64,000 bases of DNA, taken from contig NZ_BDBC01000039.1 in NCBI RefSeq assembly GCF_001612785.1, positions 1 to 64,000 of the forward strand. The letters run 5' to 3'. Numbering within the stretch: position 1 is the stretch's first letter; each line of letters opens with the position of its first letter. A program made the position numbers and the translations under genes. The notes under the pieces were generated by a model that was given only the letters and a program-made list of their open reading frames with translations, made no database searches and was not told the DNA's origin. Shown here in pieces: positions 25,366 to 34,311 of the stretch. This DNA is from Nocardia beijingensis NBRC 16342 (GTDB lineage: Bacteria; Actinomycetota; Actinomycetes; Mycobacteriales; Mycobacteriaceae).

Positions 25366-26298
25366 GTGAGCCAGTACGCGAAGTCGACGGCGAGCACCTA
25401 CGAGCTGCCCCATCTGGACGCGCTCGAGGCCGAGTCGGCGCACATATTCCGTGAAGTGGCAGCGACATTCGAGCGCCCGGTGTTGCTGTTCTCCGGCGGC
25501 AAGGATTCGGTGGTGATGCTGCACCTGGCGGCCAAGGCCTTCTGGCCCGCGCCGCTGCCGTTCCCGGTGCTGCACATCGACACCGGGCACAATTTCGACG
25601 AGGTGATCGCCTACCGCGACGAGACGGTGGCGCGGCTGGGCCTGCGCCTGGTGGTCGGGCGGGTGCAGGACGACATCGATGCGGGACGGGTGGTCGAGGA
25701 GACCGGGCCGCGCGCTTCGCGCAACCGATTGCAGACGACGACGCTGCTGCGCTCGATCCAGGAGGGCTCGTTCGACGCGGTCTTCGGCGGCGCGCGCCGC
25801 GACGAGGAGAAGGCGCGCGCCAAGGAGCGGGTGTTCAGCTTCCGCGACGAGTACGGCCAGTGGGACCCGCGCAGGCAGCGCCCCGAACTGTGGAACCTCT
25901 ACAACGGCAGGCACCGGGCCGGCGAGCACATCCGCGTGTTCCCGCTGTCGAACTGGACCGAGCTCGACATCTGGAGCTACATCGCCGCCGAAGGCATCGA
26001 GCTGCCCGCGCTGTACTACGCGCACCGCAGGCCGGTTGTGCAGCGCGACGGAATGCTGTTGGCACACACACGTTTTCTCCAGCTGCTCGACGGCGAGGAA
26101 CCGTACGAGGCGACCGTACGGTTCCGCACCGTCGGCGACGCGACCTGCACCGGCTGCGTCGAGTCCACCGCGGCCACGCCCGCGGAGGTGGTCGCCGAGG
26201 TCGCCGCCGCGCGGGTGACCGAGCGCGGCGCCACCCGCGCCGACGACCGCATCTCCGAGGCGGGGATGGAAGACCGCAAACGCGAAGGCTACTTCTGA
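25366..26298 (+). CDS. cysD: sulfate adenylyltransferase subunit 2
   Basis: The 310-residue protein has the PP-loop SGGKDS at 43-48, HIDTGHNFDEVIAYRD, FGGARRDEEKARAKER and TELDIWSYI, all typical of CysD. With CysN it makes adenosine 5'-phosphosulfate from sulfate and ATP. The GTG at 25366 is nine bases after the IclR stop. Its stop overlaps the cysNC start (TGATG). Placement beside a sulfotransferase suggests that the PAPS made is used for sulfonation as well as for reduction; no cysH or other reductive gene is adjacent. Confidence 0.96.
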   Translation: MSQYAKSTASTYELPHLDALEAESAHIFREVAATFERPVLLFSGGKDSVVMLHLAAKAFWPAPLPFPVLHIDTGHNFDEVIAYRDETVARLGLRLVVGRVQDDIDAGRVVEETGPRASRNRLQTTTLLRSIQEGSFDAVFGGARRDEEKARAKERVFSFRDEYGQWDPRRQRPELWNLYNGRHRAGEHIRVFPLSNWTELDIWSYIAAEGIELPALYYAHRRPVVQRDGMLLAHTRFLQLLDGEEPYEATVRFRTVGDATCTGCVESTAATPAEVVAEVAAARVTERGATRADDRISEAGMEDRKREGYF

Positions 26299-28133
26299 TG
26301 ACGACCACACTGTTGCGCCTGGCCACCGCGGGCAGCGTCGACGACGGCAAATCGACGCTGATCGGCAGGCTGCTGTTCGACTCCAAGACGCTGTTCACCG
26401 ATCAGCTCGCCGCCGTGGAGCGCACCAGCCGCGACCGCGGCGACGACTACCCCAACCTCGCGCTGCTCACCGACGGCCTGCGCGCCGAACGCGAGCAAGG
26501 CATCACCATCGACGTGGCCCATCGCTATTTCGCCACGCCCAGAAGGAAATTCATCATCGCCGACACCCCGGGGCACGTCCAGTACACCCGCAACATGGTG
26601 ACCGGCGCGTCCACCGCAGACCTGGCGCTGATCCTGGTGGACGCCCGCAAGGGCGTGGTCGAGCAGACCCGCAGGCACGCGTTCCTGGCCAGCTTGCTCG
26701 GCATCCCGCACCTGGTGTTGTGCGTGAACAAGATGGACCTGGTGGACTGGTCGCAGGACCGTTTCGAGGAGATCCGCGAGGAGTTCGCGCGCTTCGCCTC
26801 CAAACTCGACGTCTCCGATCTGACCTTCGTGCCCGTGTCGGCGCTGCACGGCGACAACATCGTGCACCGGGGCGCGAGCATGCCGTGGTACGAGGGCACT
26901 CCCCTGCTGCATCACCTCGAAGAGGTGCACATCGCCTCCGACCGCAACCTGATCGACTCCCGCTTCCCGGTGCAGTACGTCACCCGCAGTCACGCCCATG
27001 ACTTCCGCGGCTACGCGGGCACGGTGGCGGGCGGGGTGTTCAAACCGGGCGACGAAGTGGCGGTGCTGCCGTCGGGTTTCACCACGACGGTGGAGGCGAT
27101 CTGGGGGCCGGGTGGCGAACCCGTCGCCGAAGCCTTCCCGCCGCAAGCGGTCACCATCCAGCTCGCCGACGAGCTGGACATCTCCCGCGGCGACCTGATC
27201 TGCCGCCCGAACAACCGGCCGAACACGGGACGCGACCTGGACGCGATGGTGTGCTGGTTCGCCGAGAACACCCAGCTAACGCCTGGCGCGACCTACACCA
27301 TCCGGCACACCACCCGCGCGGCCACCGCCGAGGTGCGCTCCCTGGACTACCGGCTGGACGTCAACACCCTGCACCGCGACGAGCATGCGGGAGCGTTGTC
27401 GCTCAACGAGATCGGCCGCGTCCAGCTGCGCACCCGCCAGCCCTTGCTGTTCGACCCCTACCGGCGCAACCGCGCCACCGGCAGCTTCATCCTGGTAGAC
27501 GACGCCACGAACAACACCGTCGCCGCGGGCATGATCACCGGCCCTAGCCTGCCTTCGTCCCGGGTGGTCTGGCACTCCACCGCCGTCGAGCGCGACGAGC
27601 GCGCCACCCGCGGCCTGACGGTCTGGCTCACCGGCTTGTCGGGTTCCGGAAAATCCACGGTCGCCGTGGAACTGGAACGCCGACTGGTGGCGGCGGGCCG
27701 CCCCGCGTTCCTCCTCGACGGCGACAACCTGCGCCACGGCCTGAATTCCGATCTCGGATTCAGCGCGGCCGATCGGGAGGAGAACGTGCGGCGCGTCGGC
27801 GAAGTGGCAAAATTGTTCGCCGAAGCCGGTGTGGTGGCCGTCGTTTCGCTGATCAGCCCCTACCGCGCCGACCGCGACCGCGCCCGCGCCACCCACGAAG
27901 CGGCGGGCATCCCCTTCCTGGAGGTTTTCGTGGACACGCCACTATCGGTGTGCGAGGCCCGCGACCCGAAAGGCATGTACGCCAAGGCCCGCGCGGGCGA
28001 GATCCGCGGTTTCACCGGCATCGACGACCCCTATGAAGCGCCGACCGAAGCCGAGATCGTGCTGCGGCCCGACCACGGGGATCCGGCGGCGATGGCGGCG
28101 ACGATCCTCGCGCGGTTGAGCCGGCTGGATTGA
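26298..28133 (+). CDS. cysNC: bifunctional sulfate adenylyltransferase subunit 1 / adenylylsulfate kinase
   Basis: The 611-residue fusion has an N-terminal CysN GTPase (G1 GSVDDGKST, G3 DTPGH, G4 NKMD; residues 1-430) and a C-terminal APS kinase (Walker A GLSGSGKST near 449, DGDNLRHGLN, KGMYAKARAGEI). GTP hydrolysis drives APS formation with CysD; the kinase then makes PAPS. The fusion is usual in mycobacteria and nocardiae. It overlaps cysD by one base and ends the operon. The lone TraG-like gene follows on the other strand. Confidence 0.96.
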   Translation: MTTTLLRLATAGSVDDGKSTLIGRLLFDSKTLFTDQLAAVERTSRDRGDDYPNLALLTDGLRAEREQGITIDVAHRYFATPRRKFIIADTPGHVQYTRNMVTGASTADLALILVDARKGVVEQTRRHAFLASLLGIPHLVLCVNKMDLVDWSQDRFEEIREEFARFASKLDVSDLTFVPVSALHGDNIVHRGASMPWYEGTPLLHHLEEVHIASDRNLIDSRFPVQYVTRSHAHDFRGYAGTVAGGVFKPGDEVAVLPSGFTTTVEAIWGPGGEPVAEAFPPQAVTIQLADELDISRGDLICRPNNRPNTGRDLDAMVCWFAENTQLTPGATYTIRHTTRAATAEVRSLDYRLDVNTLHRDEHAGALSLNEIGRVQLRTRQPLLFDPYRRNRATGSFILVDDATNNTVAAGMITGPSLPSSRVVWHSTAVERDERATRGLTVWLTGLSGSGKSTVAVELERRLVAAGRPAFLLDGDNLRHGLNSDLGFSAADREENVRRVGEVAKLFAEAGVVAVVSLISPYRADRDRARATHEAAGIPFLEVFVDTPLSVCEARDPKGMYAKARAGEIRGFTGIDDPYEAPTEAEIVLRPDHGDPAAMAATILARLSRLD

Positions 28134-28166
28134 TCCGGTGCGGGTGAGCCCGCGGCCGGTTTCGCC

Positions 28167-29972
28167 TCAGCGGTCAGACGGCGTCGCGTTTCGCGGTTCA
28201 TCAGGGTCGGCATACGCCGCGTCGAGTAGATCACTCGGCGCCCGGAATGTATTCGCGCTGTCAATCAGATTTCGCAAGGTCGCCGAGCGAATCCCATAGC
28301 GGTCGATCGATGTTCGCACCTCGTCGGAGTGCGGTCCCTCCCACCACGGCTCCGGCTTGATCAGCACGGGTTGGGTGCCGGATGCCAACAGCACCGCTCG
28401 GCCCGGCGGTAGGGACCGAAGTTCCGAAACCCCCAGGGTGTGGGTCGACGAGATCGACGTCGAATAGCCTATGCCGCGAGCCGACAGCGTGACCGACCGT
28501 GACGCGACATCGTGACTGCCGATTCCGTCCACCCGTTCGCGCAGGAAAGGAACATCGTCCACACCGCCGCCCAACGTTTTGATCGTCGCGCCCGACCACA
28601 GCTCGTTCATGCCGTCGTGTCCCCAGCACCGGACTCCTTGAGCCCAAGACTGCAGCATCGTCATCACGATGACACCACGCGAACCGTAATAGCTGTACCG
28701 CTGCGGGAAGTCTCTCCACCGCAGCACATTCGCGGCATCGTCCAGAACAGCCAGTAACGGAACCTGGGACCCGGTCCGCCGTGCAGCGACGTCCAGTACC
28801 GCTTCGATGAACGCGCCGACCAATGGCGGAGCCGAATTTCGCCCTTCCTCGGCCAGGACATACAAGGTGCCGTTCTCGGCGATGAACTCGACCTCGTCGA
28901 ATCGCTTCCTGCCGGAACCGGAGGTGATCCACGGATGAAGGGCCGGGAACCGAAGGTGTCGAGCCATCTTCTTGGCAGTGCCGAAGATGCCATTCGTCTG
29001 ACGTGTATCCATGTTGTAGACCGCCGTGAGGCCCGATGCGGCGAAATAACGCTGATTCCGACGCAGCAACTCGGCCGGCTCGGTGTCTTGGGGAAACGTC
29101 ACCCATTCCCACACCTGGGTGATCGGACGATGGTCCACCGAGGCGGCGAGGAAAAGCGCGGCCAACAGTTCCTCGCCCTCGATCTCGAAGTAGTCGCGGC
29201 TGTCGGTGCGTCGATCCGCCTCGGCGAAGTGACGGGCCAGACGCGCGGCCCGGACGTCGTCGCCGCCGACCCATGCGATCGGGTCCCAGAACCAGTCCGG
29301 CGCCTCGCTCACCACCCCATCCGGATCGAACACCCAGGTCGGCCTTCCCTCCTTCTCCCGCAGGAGCCGGGTCGAGTCGACGATGTCGCGCTTGCTCGAC
29401 GTGGCGAGCACGGGGCCGACCGCGTCCAAGATCGCGGGTATGGCCCGGCACGTGGACTTCCCCTGCCGCGGGCCCCAGATATCCAGATGGAGACTTTCAT
29501 ACGATCCGTACAACCGCTGTCCACCCTCGACAGCGCTACCGATGAAAACTCCGGGCGAGTCGTCCGGCCTTAGCCGCATGCCCAGCGCGTCTGCCTTCTG
29601 CCGGGCCCCGGCTGCCGTGAGGGATCCGAGCGCCCTCCCGGTCGCCATGAGGCGGGCCTTCTCATCGACGGCCTGCCGCGCACGCCCCCTGGCCTTCCGG
29701 ATCGATCTCAGCGCCAATCCGGCGAGGACGACGATCACGACCTGAACGATCACCGTCGCTGTGGCGTTCTCCGGCCACTGCAGCTTTCCTCGGACGAGAT
29801 CGGCGATCACAGTGATGGGATCGACGGGTATGTCTTGCCGGGTCGCCGACCTAGCGTTGCCGACGTGCATCGCGATGACAACGATTCCTGCCCCGAGGAG
29901 AACCAGGACGAGCACGCGGGAGATGAGTGTCACCTCGAAATCTTGCTTCCTCGTCACTTTTGTCATTGCCAC
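28167..29972 (-). CDS. TraG/VirD4-like conjugative coupling ATPase
   Basis: The 601-residue protein has two N-terminal membrane segments (about 17-37 and 74-90), Walker A GPRQGKST at 167-174 and Walker B PLLAVLDDAAN at 405-415, followed by a GSRGVIVMTMLQSWAQG segment typical of the TraM-recognition/VirD4 family. Such ATPases couple DNA to a type IV-like channel in conjugation of actinobacterial integrative elements. GC content is visibly lower than in flanking genes. No relaxase, integrase or other transfer gene is near, so it looks like a stranded part of a mobile element. ATG 29966 is an alternative start. Confidence 0.85.
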   Translation of the reverse strand: MAMTKVTRKQDFEVTLISRVLVLVLLGAGIVVIAMHVGNARSATRQDIPVDPITVIADLVRGKLQWPENATATVIVQVVIVVLAGLALRSIRKARGRARQAVDEKARLMATGRALGSLTAAGARQKADALGMRLRPDDSPGVFIGSAVEGGQRLYGSYESLHLDIWGPRQGKSTCRAIPAILDAVGPVLATSSKRDIVDSTRLLREKEGRPTWVFDPDGVVSEAPDWFWDPIAWVGGDDVRAARLARHFAEADRRTDSRDYFEIEGEELLAALFLAASVDHRPITQVWEWVTFPQDTEPAELLRRNQRYFAASGLTAVYNMDTRQTNGIFGTAKKMARHLRFPALHPWITSGSGRKRFDEVEFIAENGTLYVLAEEGRNSAPPLVGAFIEAVLDVAARRTGSQVPLLAVLDDAANVLRWRDFPQRYSYYGSRGVIVMTMLQSWAQGVRCWGHDGMNELWSGATIKTLGGGVDDVPFLRERVDGIGSHDVASRSVTLSARGIGYSTSISSTHTLGVSELRSLPPGRAVLLASGTQPVLIKPEPWWEGPHSDEVRTSIDRYGIRSATLRNLIDSANTFRAPSDLLDAAYADPDEPRNATPSDR

Positions 29973-29991
29973 CCCTCCACGAAGTTGGATG

Positions 29992-30476
29992 TCAGAGCTG
30001 CAGTTCTGCGGGCGAGACTTGCGGGCGTTGTGGTCTCGCTTCCGGTCGGTAGACGGCTCGCGCTATCGGGCGGCGAGTTTCCTTGTAGCAGTCGAGCGCG
30101 GCGGCGATGGAGCCGGCGTCGCGGACAGCCTTGGCCAGGACGATCGCGTCCTCGATGGCGGAGGTCGCGCCGCGTCCCGCTGCGGGTGAAACGGCATGGG
30201 CGGCATCGCCTATCAGGACGGTATGCGCGTTGTGCCAGATGCCCTCGGGCTCGAGTTCGTACAGTGCGATCGGCGCGCTCACCTCGGAGTGCTCCAGCAC
30301 CTGCGCCACCTGCGTCGTCCGCAGGGGCTCGAAAAATGTATCCGGATCGACCGGTGCGGACGCGGACGCGACGTTGCGCCTACTGAACCAGAACGATCCA
30401 TGGCACCGACTTTCGCCAGGGCCGGTGCCGCGCAAGCTCCCCCGATACCACAGCCGATGACCTCGGCCCGAAGCAC
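29992..30476 (-). pseudogene. FAD-dependent monooxygenase, internally deleted
   Basis: Reading leftward, the first part in one frame gives LRAEVIGCGIGGACAAPALA, the FAD-binding GxGxxG start of a PHBH-type hydroxylase. Soon after, another frame gives the C-terminal part from ALYELEPEGIW through VLIGDAAHAVSPAAGRGATS to the stop at 29992. Roughly the middle 200 residues of a normal 380-400-residue enzyme are missing and the two ends are out of frame. The gene cannot make a working enzyme. The LysR gene upstream may be its former regulator. Confidence 0.75.
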
Positions 30477-30652
30477 CGGATCACGCCTTCGCGGTGGTTC
30501 GAGCCGATCGGCCGCACATCCTGATCATGTCTTTCCCCCAGATCGACCACCACGGTGGCAACAGTTCTATGGTCTGCATCGAACGTATCAGCCTGCGATG
30601 GTTGTGCGTCGAGGATCGGTCCTATCGCACGGTCACGGTCCGCCCCCACAGA

Positions 30653-31672
30653 TCAGAGCGTGGTATCAGCCCTTCCGCGACCGAGCGGCATAGTTCCCAC
30701 TTGCCCGTCTTGTTCAGCCGCGACGCGACCGCTCCCGGCCGAGGAAGTGAGTTCCGCGGAGTCGTCGGCCCGCGACTCGCGCAGCGCGGCGCGGATCGTG
30801 TCGCGTAGCCAGCGCTGCGCCGGATCGGCGTCGAGCCGGGCGTGCCAGAGCAGTCGCACTTCGACTTCGGGCAGGTCCGCGGCGAGGGGGAACCACCGAA
30901 TGCCGAGGGTGGGGCCGTACTGTTCGGCGAGGCGCTGCGGGACAAGGCCGACGTAGCGGCTCGTGGCGACCAGTAGCGCCGCGACCGCGAAGGACGGGAC
31001 GACGGCCGCGACGTGGCGTTGCAGCCCGACGGCGTCGAGTGCGTCGTCGAGCGGTCCGCGCGCCCGGCCGCGACGGGAGGCCGAAACGTGCGGATGGCGG
31101 CACAGTTGCCGCAGGGTCGGGCGGCGGCGCCTGCCCAGCGGGCTGTCGGCTCGGACGATGCCGACCATTCGTTCCCGATACAGCACGGCTGTCCGGATGT
31201 CGGGAGCCGCGACGTCTCCGACGCCGATATCGAGATCGACCGAGCCGTCGCGGAGGGCCTCGGCGCTTTCGGTGCCTTCGGTCACGAAGCGCAGCACCAC
31301 GCCGGGAGCGGCGGCGGCCGTGGCTTCGACCGCAGCCGTCGCCAGTGTCGCCGCGACACCGTCGTTGATGCGGATCGTGAAGGTGCGCTTCAGCTCACCG
31401 ATCGTGACCTCGCGGTCGGCACTGATCAGTGCGGATGCCTCGTCGAGCAGTGACCGCACTCGCGGAGCGGTGCGCAGCGCGAACGGTGTGGGAGCCATTC
31501 CGCGACCGGCCCGTACCAAGATCGGGTCGTTCATCGCCCGGCGCAAGCGGCCCAGCGCCCGGCTGGTCGCCGGGATGGACAGGTGCAGGCGGTCGGAAGC
31601 CGCCGTGACGCTGCCTTCTTGGAGCAGCGCGTCGAACACGCGCAGCAGGTTCAGATCGAGCTGCTCTGGCAT
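30653..31672 (-). CDS. LysR-family transcriptional regulator
   Basis: The 339-residue protein has a LysR winged helix at residues 5-65 (LNLLRVFDALLQEGSVTAAS) and a periplasmic-binding-like co-inducer domain to about 300. The last 35 residues are extra and low-complexity. It is divergent from the MFS exporter with a large dyad between them, so it likely controls that transporter and itself. Confidence 0.9.
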   Translation of the reverse strand: MPEQLDLNLLRVFDALLQEGSVTAASDRLHLSIPATSRALGRLRRAMNDPILVRAGRGMAPTPFALRTAPRVRSLLDEASALISADREVTIGELKRTFTIRINDGVAATLATAAVEATAAAAPGVVLRFVTEGTESAEALRDGSVDLDIGVGDVAAPDIRTAVLYRERMVGIVRADSPLGRRRRPTLRQLCRHPHVSASRRGRARGPLDDALDAVGLQRHVAAVVPSFAVAALLVATSRYVGLVPQRLAEQYGPTLGIRWFPLAADLPEVEVRLLWHARLDADPAQRWLRDTIRAALRESRADDSAELTSSAGSGRVAAEQDGQVGTMPLGRGRADTTL

Positions 31673-31675
31673 AGT

Positions 31676-31719
31676 TGCATGGTACGCAAGAGATATTTGT
31701 CAAAGTTGCGTGGCATGCA
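31676..31719. promoter_or_regulatory. large dyad, putative LysR operator
   Basis: TGCATGGTACGCAA (31676-31689) and TTGCGTGGCATGCA (31706-31719) are inverted copies matching at 12 of 14 positions, spaced by 16 bases. They fill the gap next to the LysR start, as expected for a LysR regulator contacting two sites. Confidence 0.6.
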
Positions 31720-31747
31720 GACACGCGAGGTCCATACCGTCGTCGAC

Positions 31748-33268
31748 ATGCCGTTCAATGTCTTGATCCGGGATCGTGCGCCGTCACCGGACCCGAAGTC
31801 CCATCCCGTCACGCGGCGTGGCCTGCTCGCGGTGATGTGCGCCTGCGTGGTGCTCGTCGTCGGGATGGTCGCCGCTATCAATCTCGCCGTCCCGATGCTC
31901 GCCGCGAGCACGCTCCACCCCACAGCCTCGGCGCTGGTCTGGATCGTCGACACCTACGTGATCGTCTTCGCGTGTCTGGTGATCCCAGGCGGCGCCGCCG
32001 GGGATCGTCTCGGGCGTAAGGGAGTGCTGCTCGTCGGGCTGGTGCTGTTCGCGGCGGGCGTACTGATCTCCGCGCTCGCACCGAATGTAGCCCTGCTGCT
32101 GGCGGGCCGTGCGATCACCGGAGTCGGCGCCGCCGCCGTGCTGCCCAACACCCTTTCGGTCCTGCTGCACGCCGTCCCCGCCGCACGCAAGGGCGCGACC
32201 ATCGCCACCTGGGCCTCGATGACGGGCATCGGCGGAGTCGTCGGCAACGTCGGCGGCGGGTCGATCCTGTCGGGCGGATCGTGGCGGTGGTTGTTCGCCG
32301 CCGTCGTGCCGATCTGCCTGGTTCTCGCCGCGCTGGTGGGACGCGTCGCGCCGGTGTCGCCGCGCCATGATCGCCGCCTCGACCCGATCGGCACGGTGTT
32401 GCTCGTCGGTGCGTCGGTCGCGCTGCTGCTCGGCATCGTTCAAGGGCCGGAGGCGGGGTGGGACAGTGTGGTGGTCGTGTCCGGGTTCGCCTGCGCCACT
32501 GTGCTGTTCGCTGTGTGGACGGTCGTGGAACTGAAGGTCGAGCACCCACTGCTGGATCCCCGGTTGTTCCGGGTACCCGGCCTGCGCAGTGCCTGCCTCG
32601 GTATGACGGCGGTCTTCTTCGGCATGTTCGCGCTGTTCTATGTGAACGCGTCGTTCTTGCAGTACGGCAAAGGGTTCGGCGTGCTGCGCACCGGGCTGGG
32701 CATCGTGCCGCTGACCGTCCCGATCATCCTCGGCGCACGACACGCCGGACGCGTCTCGGGACGCATCGGCCTCGACGCGACCATCGCACTGGCCTTCGCG
32801 TTCGTCGGCTGCGGACTGCTCGGACTGTCCACCAGCGGCACGCAGACCTCCTACGTCGCCTACGCGGCATGGCTCGTGGTCACCGGAATCGGTGTGGCAC
32901 TGGCACTCCCGACGTTGTCCGGCGCCATCGCCGGTGCGCTGCCGCCGGAGCAGGCCGGCGTCGGAGCGGGACTGCAAGCCACCACCAGGGAATTCGGCAG
33001 CGCCTTGGGCGTCGCCGTCATCGGCACGGTGCTCACCGCACGGTTCGCCGCCGCCCTGCCGCCGGACATCCGCGCCGGCCATTCGCCGCACACCGTGGCC
33101 GAAGCCCTCGCCTCGACTGCCCCCGATCGCGCCACCGAAGTGATAACGGCGTTCGTCTCGGGCGCGGACGCCGGACTCCGCGCGATCGGCGTGACCGTGC
33201 TCGTCCTCGGCGGGCTGGTGGTGCTGCAGTCTGCGCTGTCCCGGCGGAGGGGGCCCGTCGCCGGTTGA
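31748..33268 (+). CDS. MFS drug exporter, EmrB/QacA (14-TM) type
   Basis: The 506-residue membrane protein has 14 predicted segments. Motif A-like GDRLGRKGVLLVG follows TM2, TM4 holds LLAGRAITGVGAAAVLPN (motif B/C region of DHA2), and AGVGAGLQATTREFGSALGVAVIGTV is characteristic of DHA2 exporters. It should export a toxic or antibiotic compound using the proton gradient. ATG 31748 is chosen because the upstream ATG 31715 lies inside the dyad that is the likely LysR operator. Confidence 0.9.
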   Translation: MPFNVLIRDRAPSPDPKSHPVTRRGLLAVMCACVVLVVGMVAAINLAVPMLAASTLHPTASALVWIVDTYVIVFACLVIPGGAAGDRLGRKGVLLVGLVLFAAGVLISALAPNVALLLAGRAITGVGAAAVLPNTLSVLLHAVPAARKGATIATWASMTGIGGVVGNVGGGSILSGGSWRWLFAAVVPICLVLAALVGRVAPVSPRHDRRLDPIGTVLLVGASVALLLGIVQGPEAGWDSVVVVSGFACATVLFAVWTVVELKVEHPLLDPRLFRVPGLRSACLGMTAVFFGMFALFYVNASFLQYGKGFGVLRTGLGIVPLTVPIILGARHAGRVSGRIGLDATIALAFAFVGCGLLGLSTSGTQTSYVAYAAWLVVTGIGVALALPTLSGAIAGALPPEQAGVGAGLQATTREFGSALGVAVIGTVLTARFAAALPPDIRAGHSPHTVAEALASTAPDRATEVITAFVSGADAGLRAIGVTVLVLGGLVVLQSALSRRRGPVAG

Positions 33269-33483
33269 TCAGCGGACGATATCGACATATCGGGTGCGGT
33301 AGTCCGACAACCATCGAACAGCTTTCCCCAAATAGCCGCCATCAGCTCGATATGCGGGCCGATTCAGCGCTTTGCCCAGTGCGCTGCGCAACCACCGGTC
33401 GCCGTGTCAGCACCGGCAGCCGACCAGCGGATACCTCTGCAGGGGTTACGGGCGTCCGCCTACAGCATCACTCGATAGCCGAA

Positions 33484-34248
33484 TCAGCTTGTGGCCGGGT
33501 TGATGACGTGAGCGAGGTTGTCCAGCAGCTGATTCCAGCCGAAGCGGATGCCGGCCATGGCCGGTTCCGAGCCCGGGGTCGGGTCGGACACGTCGATCTG
33601 TAGGTCGACGCGGGTGCCGCCGGTGACGCTGGTCAACTCGAGGAGATGGTCGGCCCGGAACAACGGGGTCCCGTTGCCGTCCAGCGGTGACAACTCGAAC
33701 CGGAGCCGTTCGGGCGGAACGACTTCGAGGTAGCGCCCGGCGCTGGAATACAGCGCACCGTCGCCCTCGCGGAGCACGATCGACAGGGCGCCCCCGACGA
33801 CCGGCCGCAGGACGCAGTCGGCGACCTCGAAATGCGCTGGGTGCCACCACCGGCGCGCCAGATCGGGCGAGGTCCACCACTCCCACACGGTCGCCGGCGG
33901 CGCCGACAGCGTCCGATGGAATTCGTGGGCCGACAACGGCTCGGCGGCGATTGCCACCCGGTAATCCGCGAGCACCGACTCCGAGGGATGGTCGGCCTCG
34001 AATCCCGCCAGCCACTGTCGCAGCTCGCGCAGCGGACCCCGGCGCAGGGCGTAGATGCGGCGCTGCCCGAGCGGTTCCATTACCACCAGGCCCGCGCGCT
34101 GGAGCGCCTGGAGATGTTTGGTCGTCTGCGGTTGTCTCAGGCCGAGTGCGGTAGCGATCTCGCCGACCGGACGGGGCGCGGCGTTCAGCAACTCCACGAT
34201 CCGCATGCGGTTCGGTTCGGCCAGAGCGGCGAATAGTGCGGGGTCCAT
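33484..34248 (-). CDS. ArsR-family regulator fused to an SRPBCC (AHSA1) domain
   Basis: Residues 1-85 of 254 form an ArsR winged helix (LFAALAEPNRMRIVELL, then GEIATALGLRQPQTTKHLQAL), and residues 110-250 an AHSA1/SRPBCC fold (RTLSAPPATVWEWWTSPDLARRWWHP ... GWNQLLDNLAHVI). The fusion suggests a regulator that binds its own hydrophobic ligand. The divergent gene at 34312 encodes a single SRPBCC protein and a perfect palindrome lies between. ATG 34248 is placed at the start of the ArsR homology. Confidence 0.88.
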   Translation of the reverse strand: MDPALFAALAEPNRMRIVELLNAAPRPVGEIATALGLRQPQTTKHLQALQRAGLVVMEPLGQRRIYALRRGPLRELRQWLAGFEADHPSESVLADYRVAIAAEPLSAHEFHRTLSAPPATVWEWWTSPDLARRWWHPAHFEVADCVLRPVVGGALSIVLREGDGALYSSAGRYLEVVPPERLRFELSPLDGNGTPLFRADHLLELTSVTGGTRVDLQIDVSDPTPGSEPAMAGIRFGWNQLLDNLAHVINPATS

Positions 34249-34272
34249 TGACCAAGCATGCCTCCTCAGATA

Positions 34273-34290
34273 TATTCCTTTCAAGGAATA
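34273..34290. promoter_or_regulatory. palindromic operator for the ArsR-SRPBCC regulator
   Basis: TATTCCTT-TC-AAGGAATA is a perfect 8-base dyad in the 63-base gap between the divergent regulator and SRPBCC genes. The imperfect A/T-rich ArsR box is usually of this size. Confidence 0.65.
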
Positions 34291-34311
34291 CTTCTGAATC
34301 AGGAGCACGAC

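Noticed and set aside
30480..30652. Possible coding remnant reading TVATVVVDLGERHDQDVRP on the minus strand
   Set aside because: Too short and no family recognised; it could be part of the deleted monooxygenase or another lost gene but evidence is insufficient.
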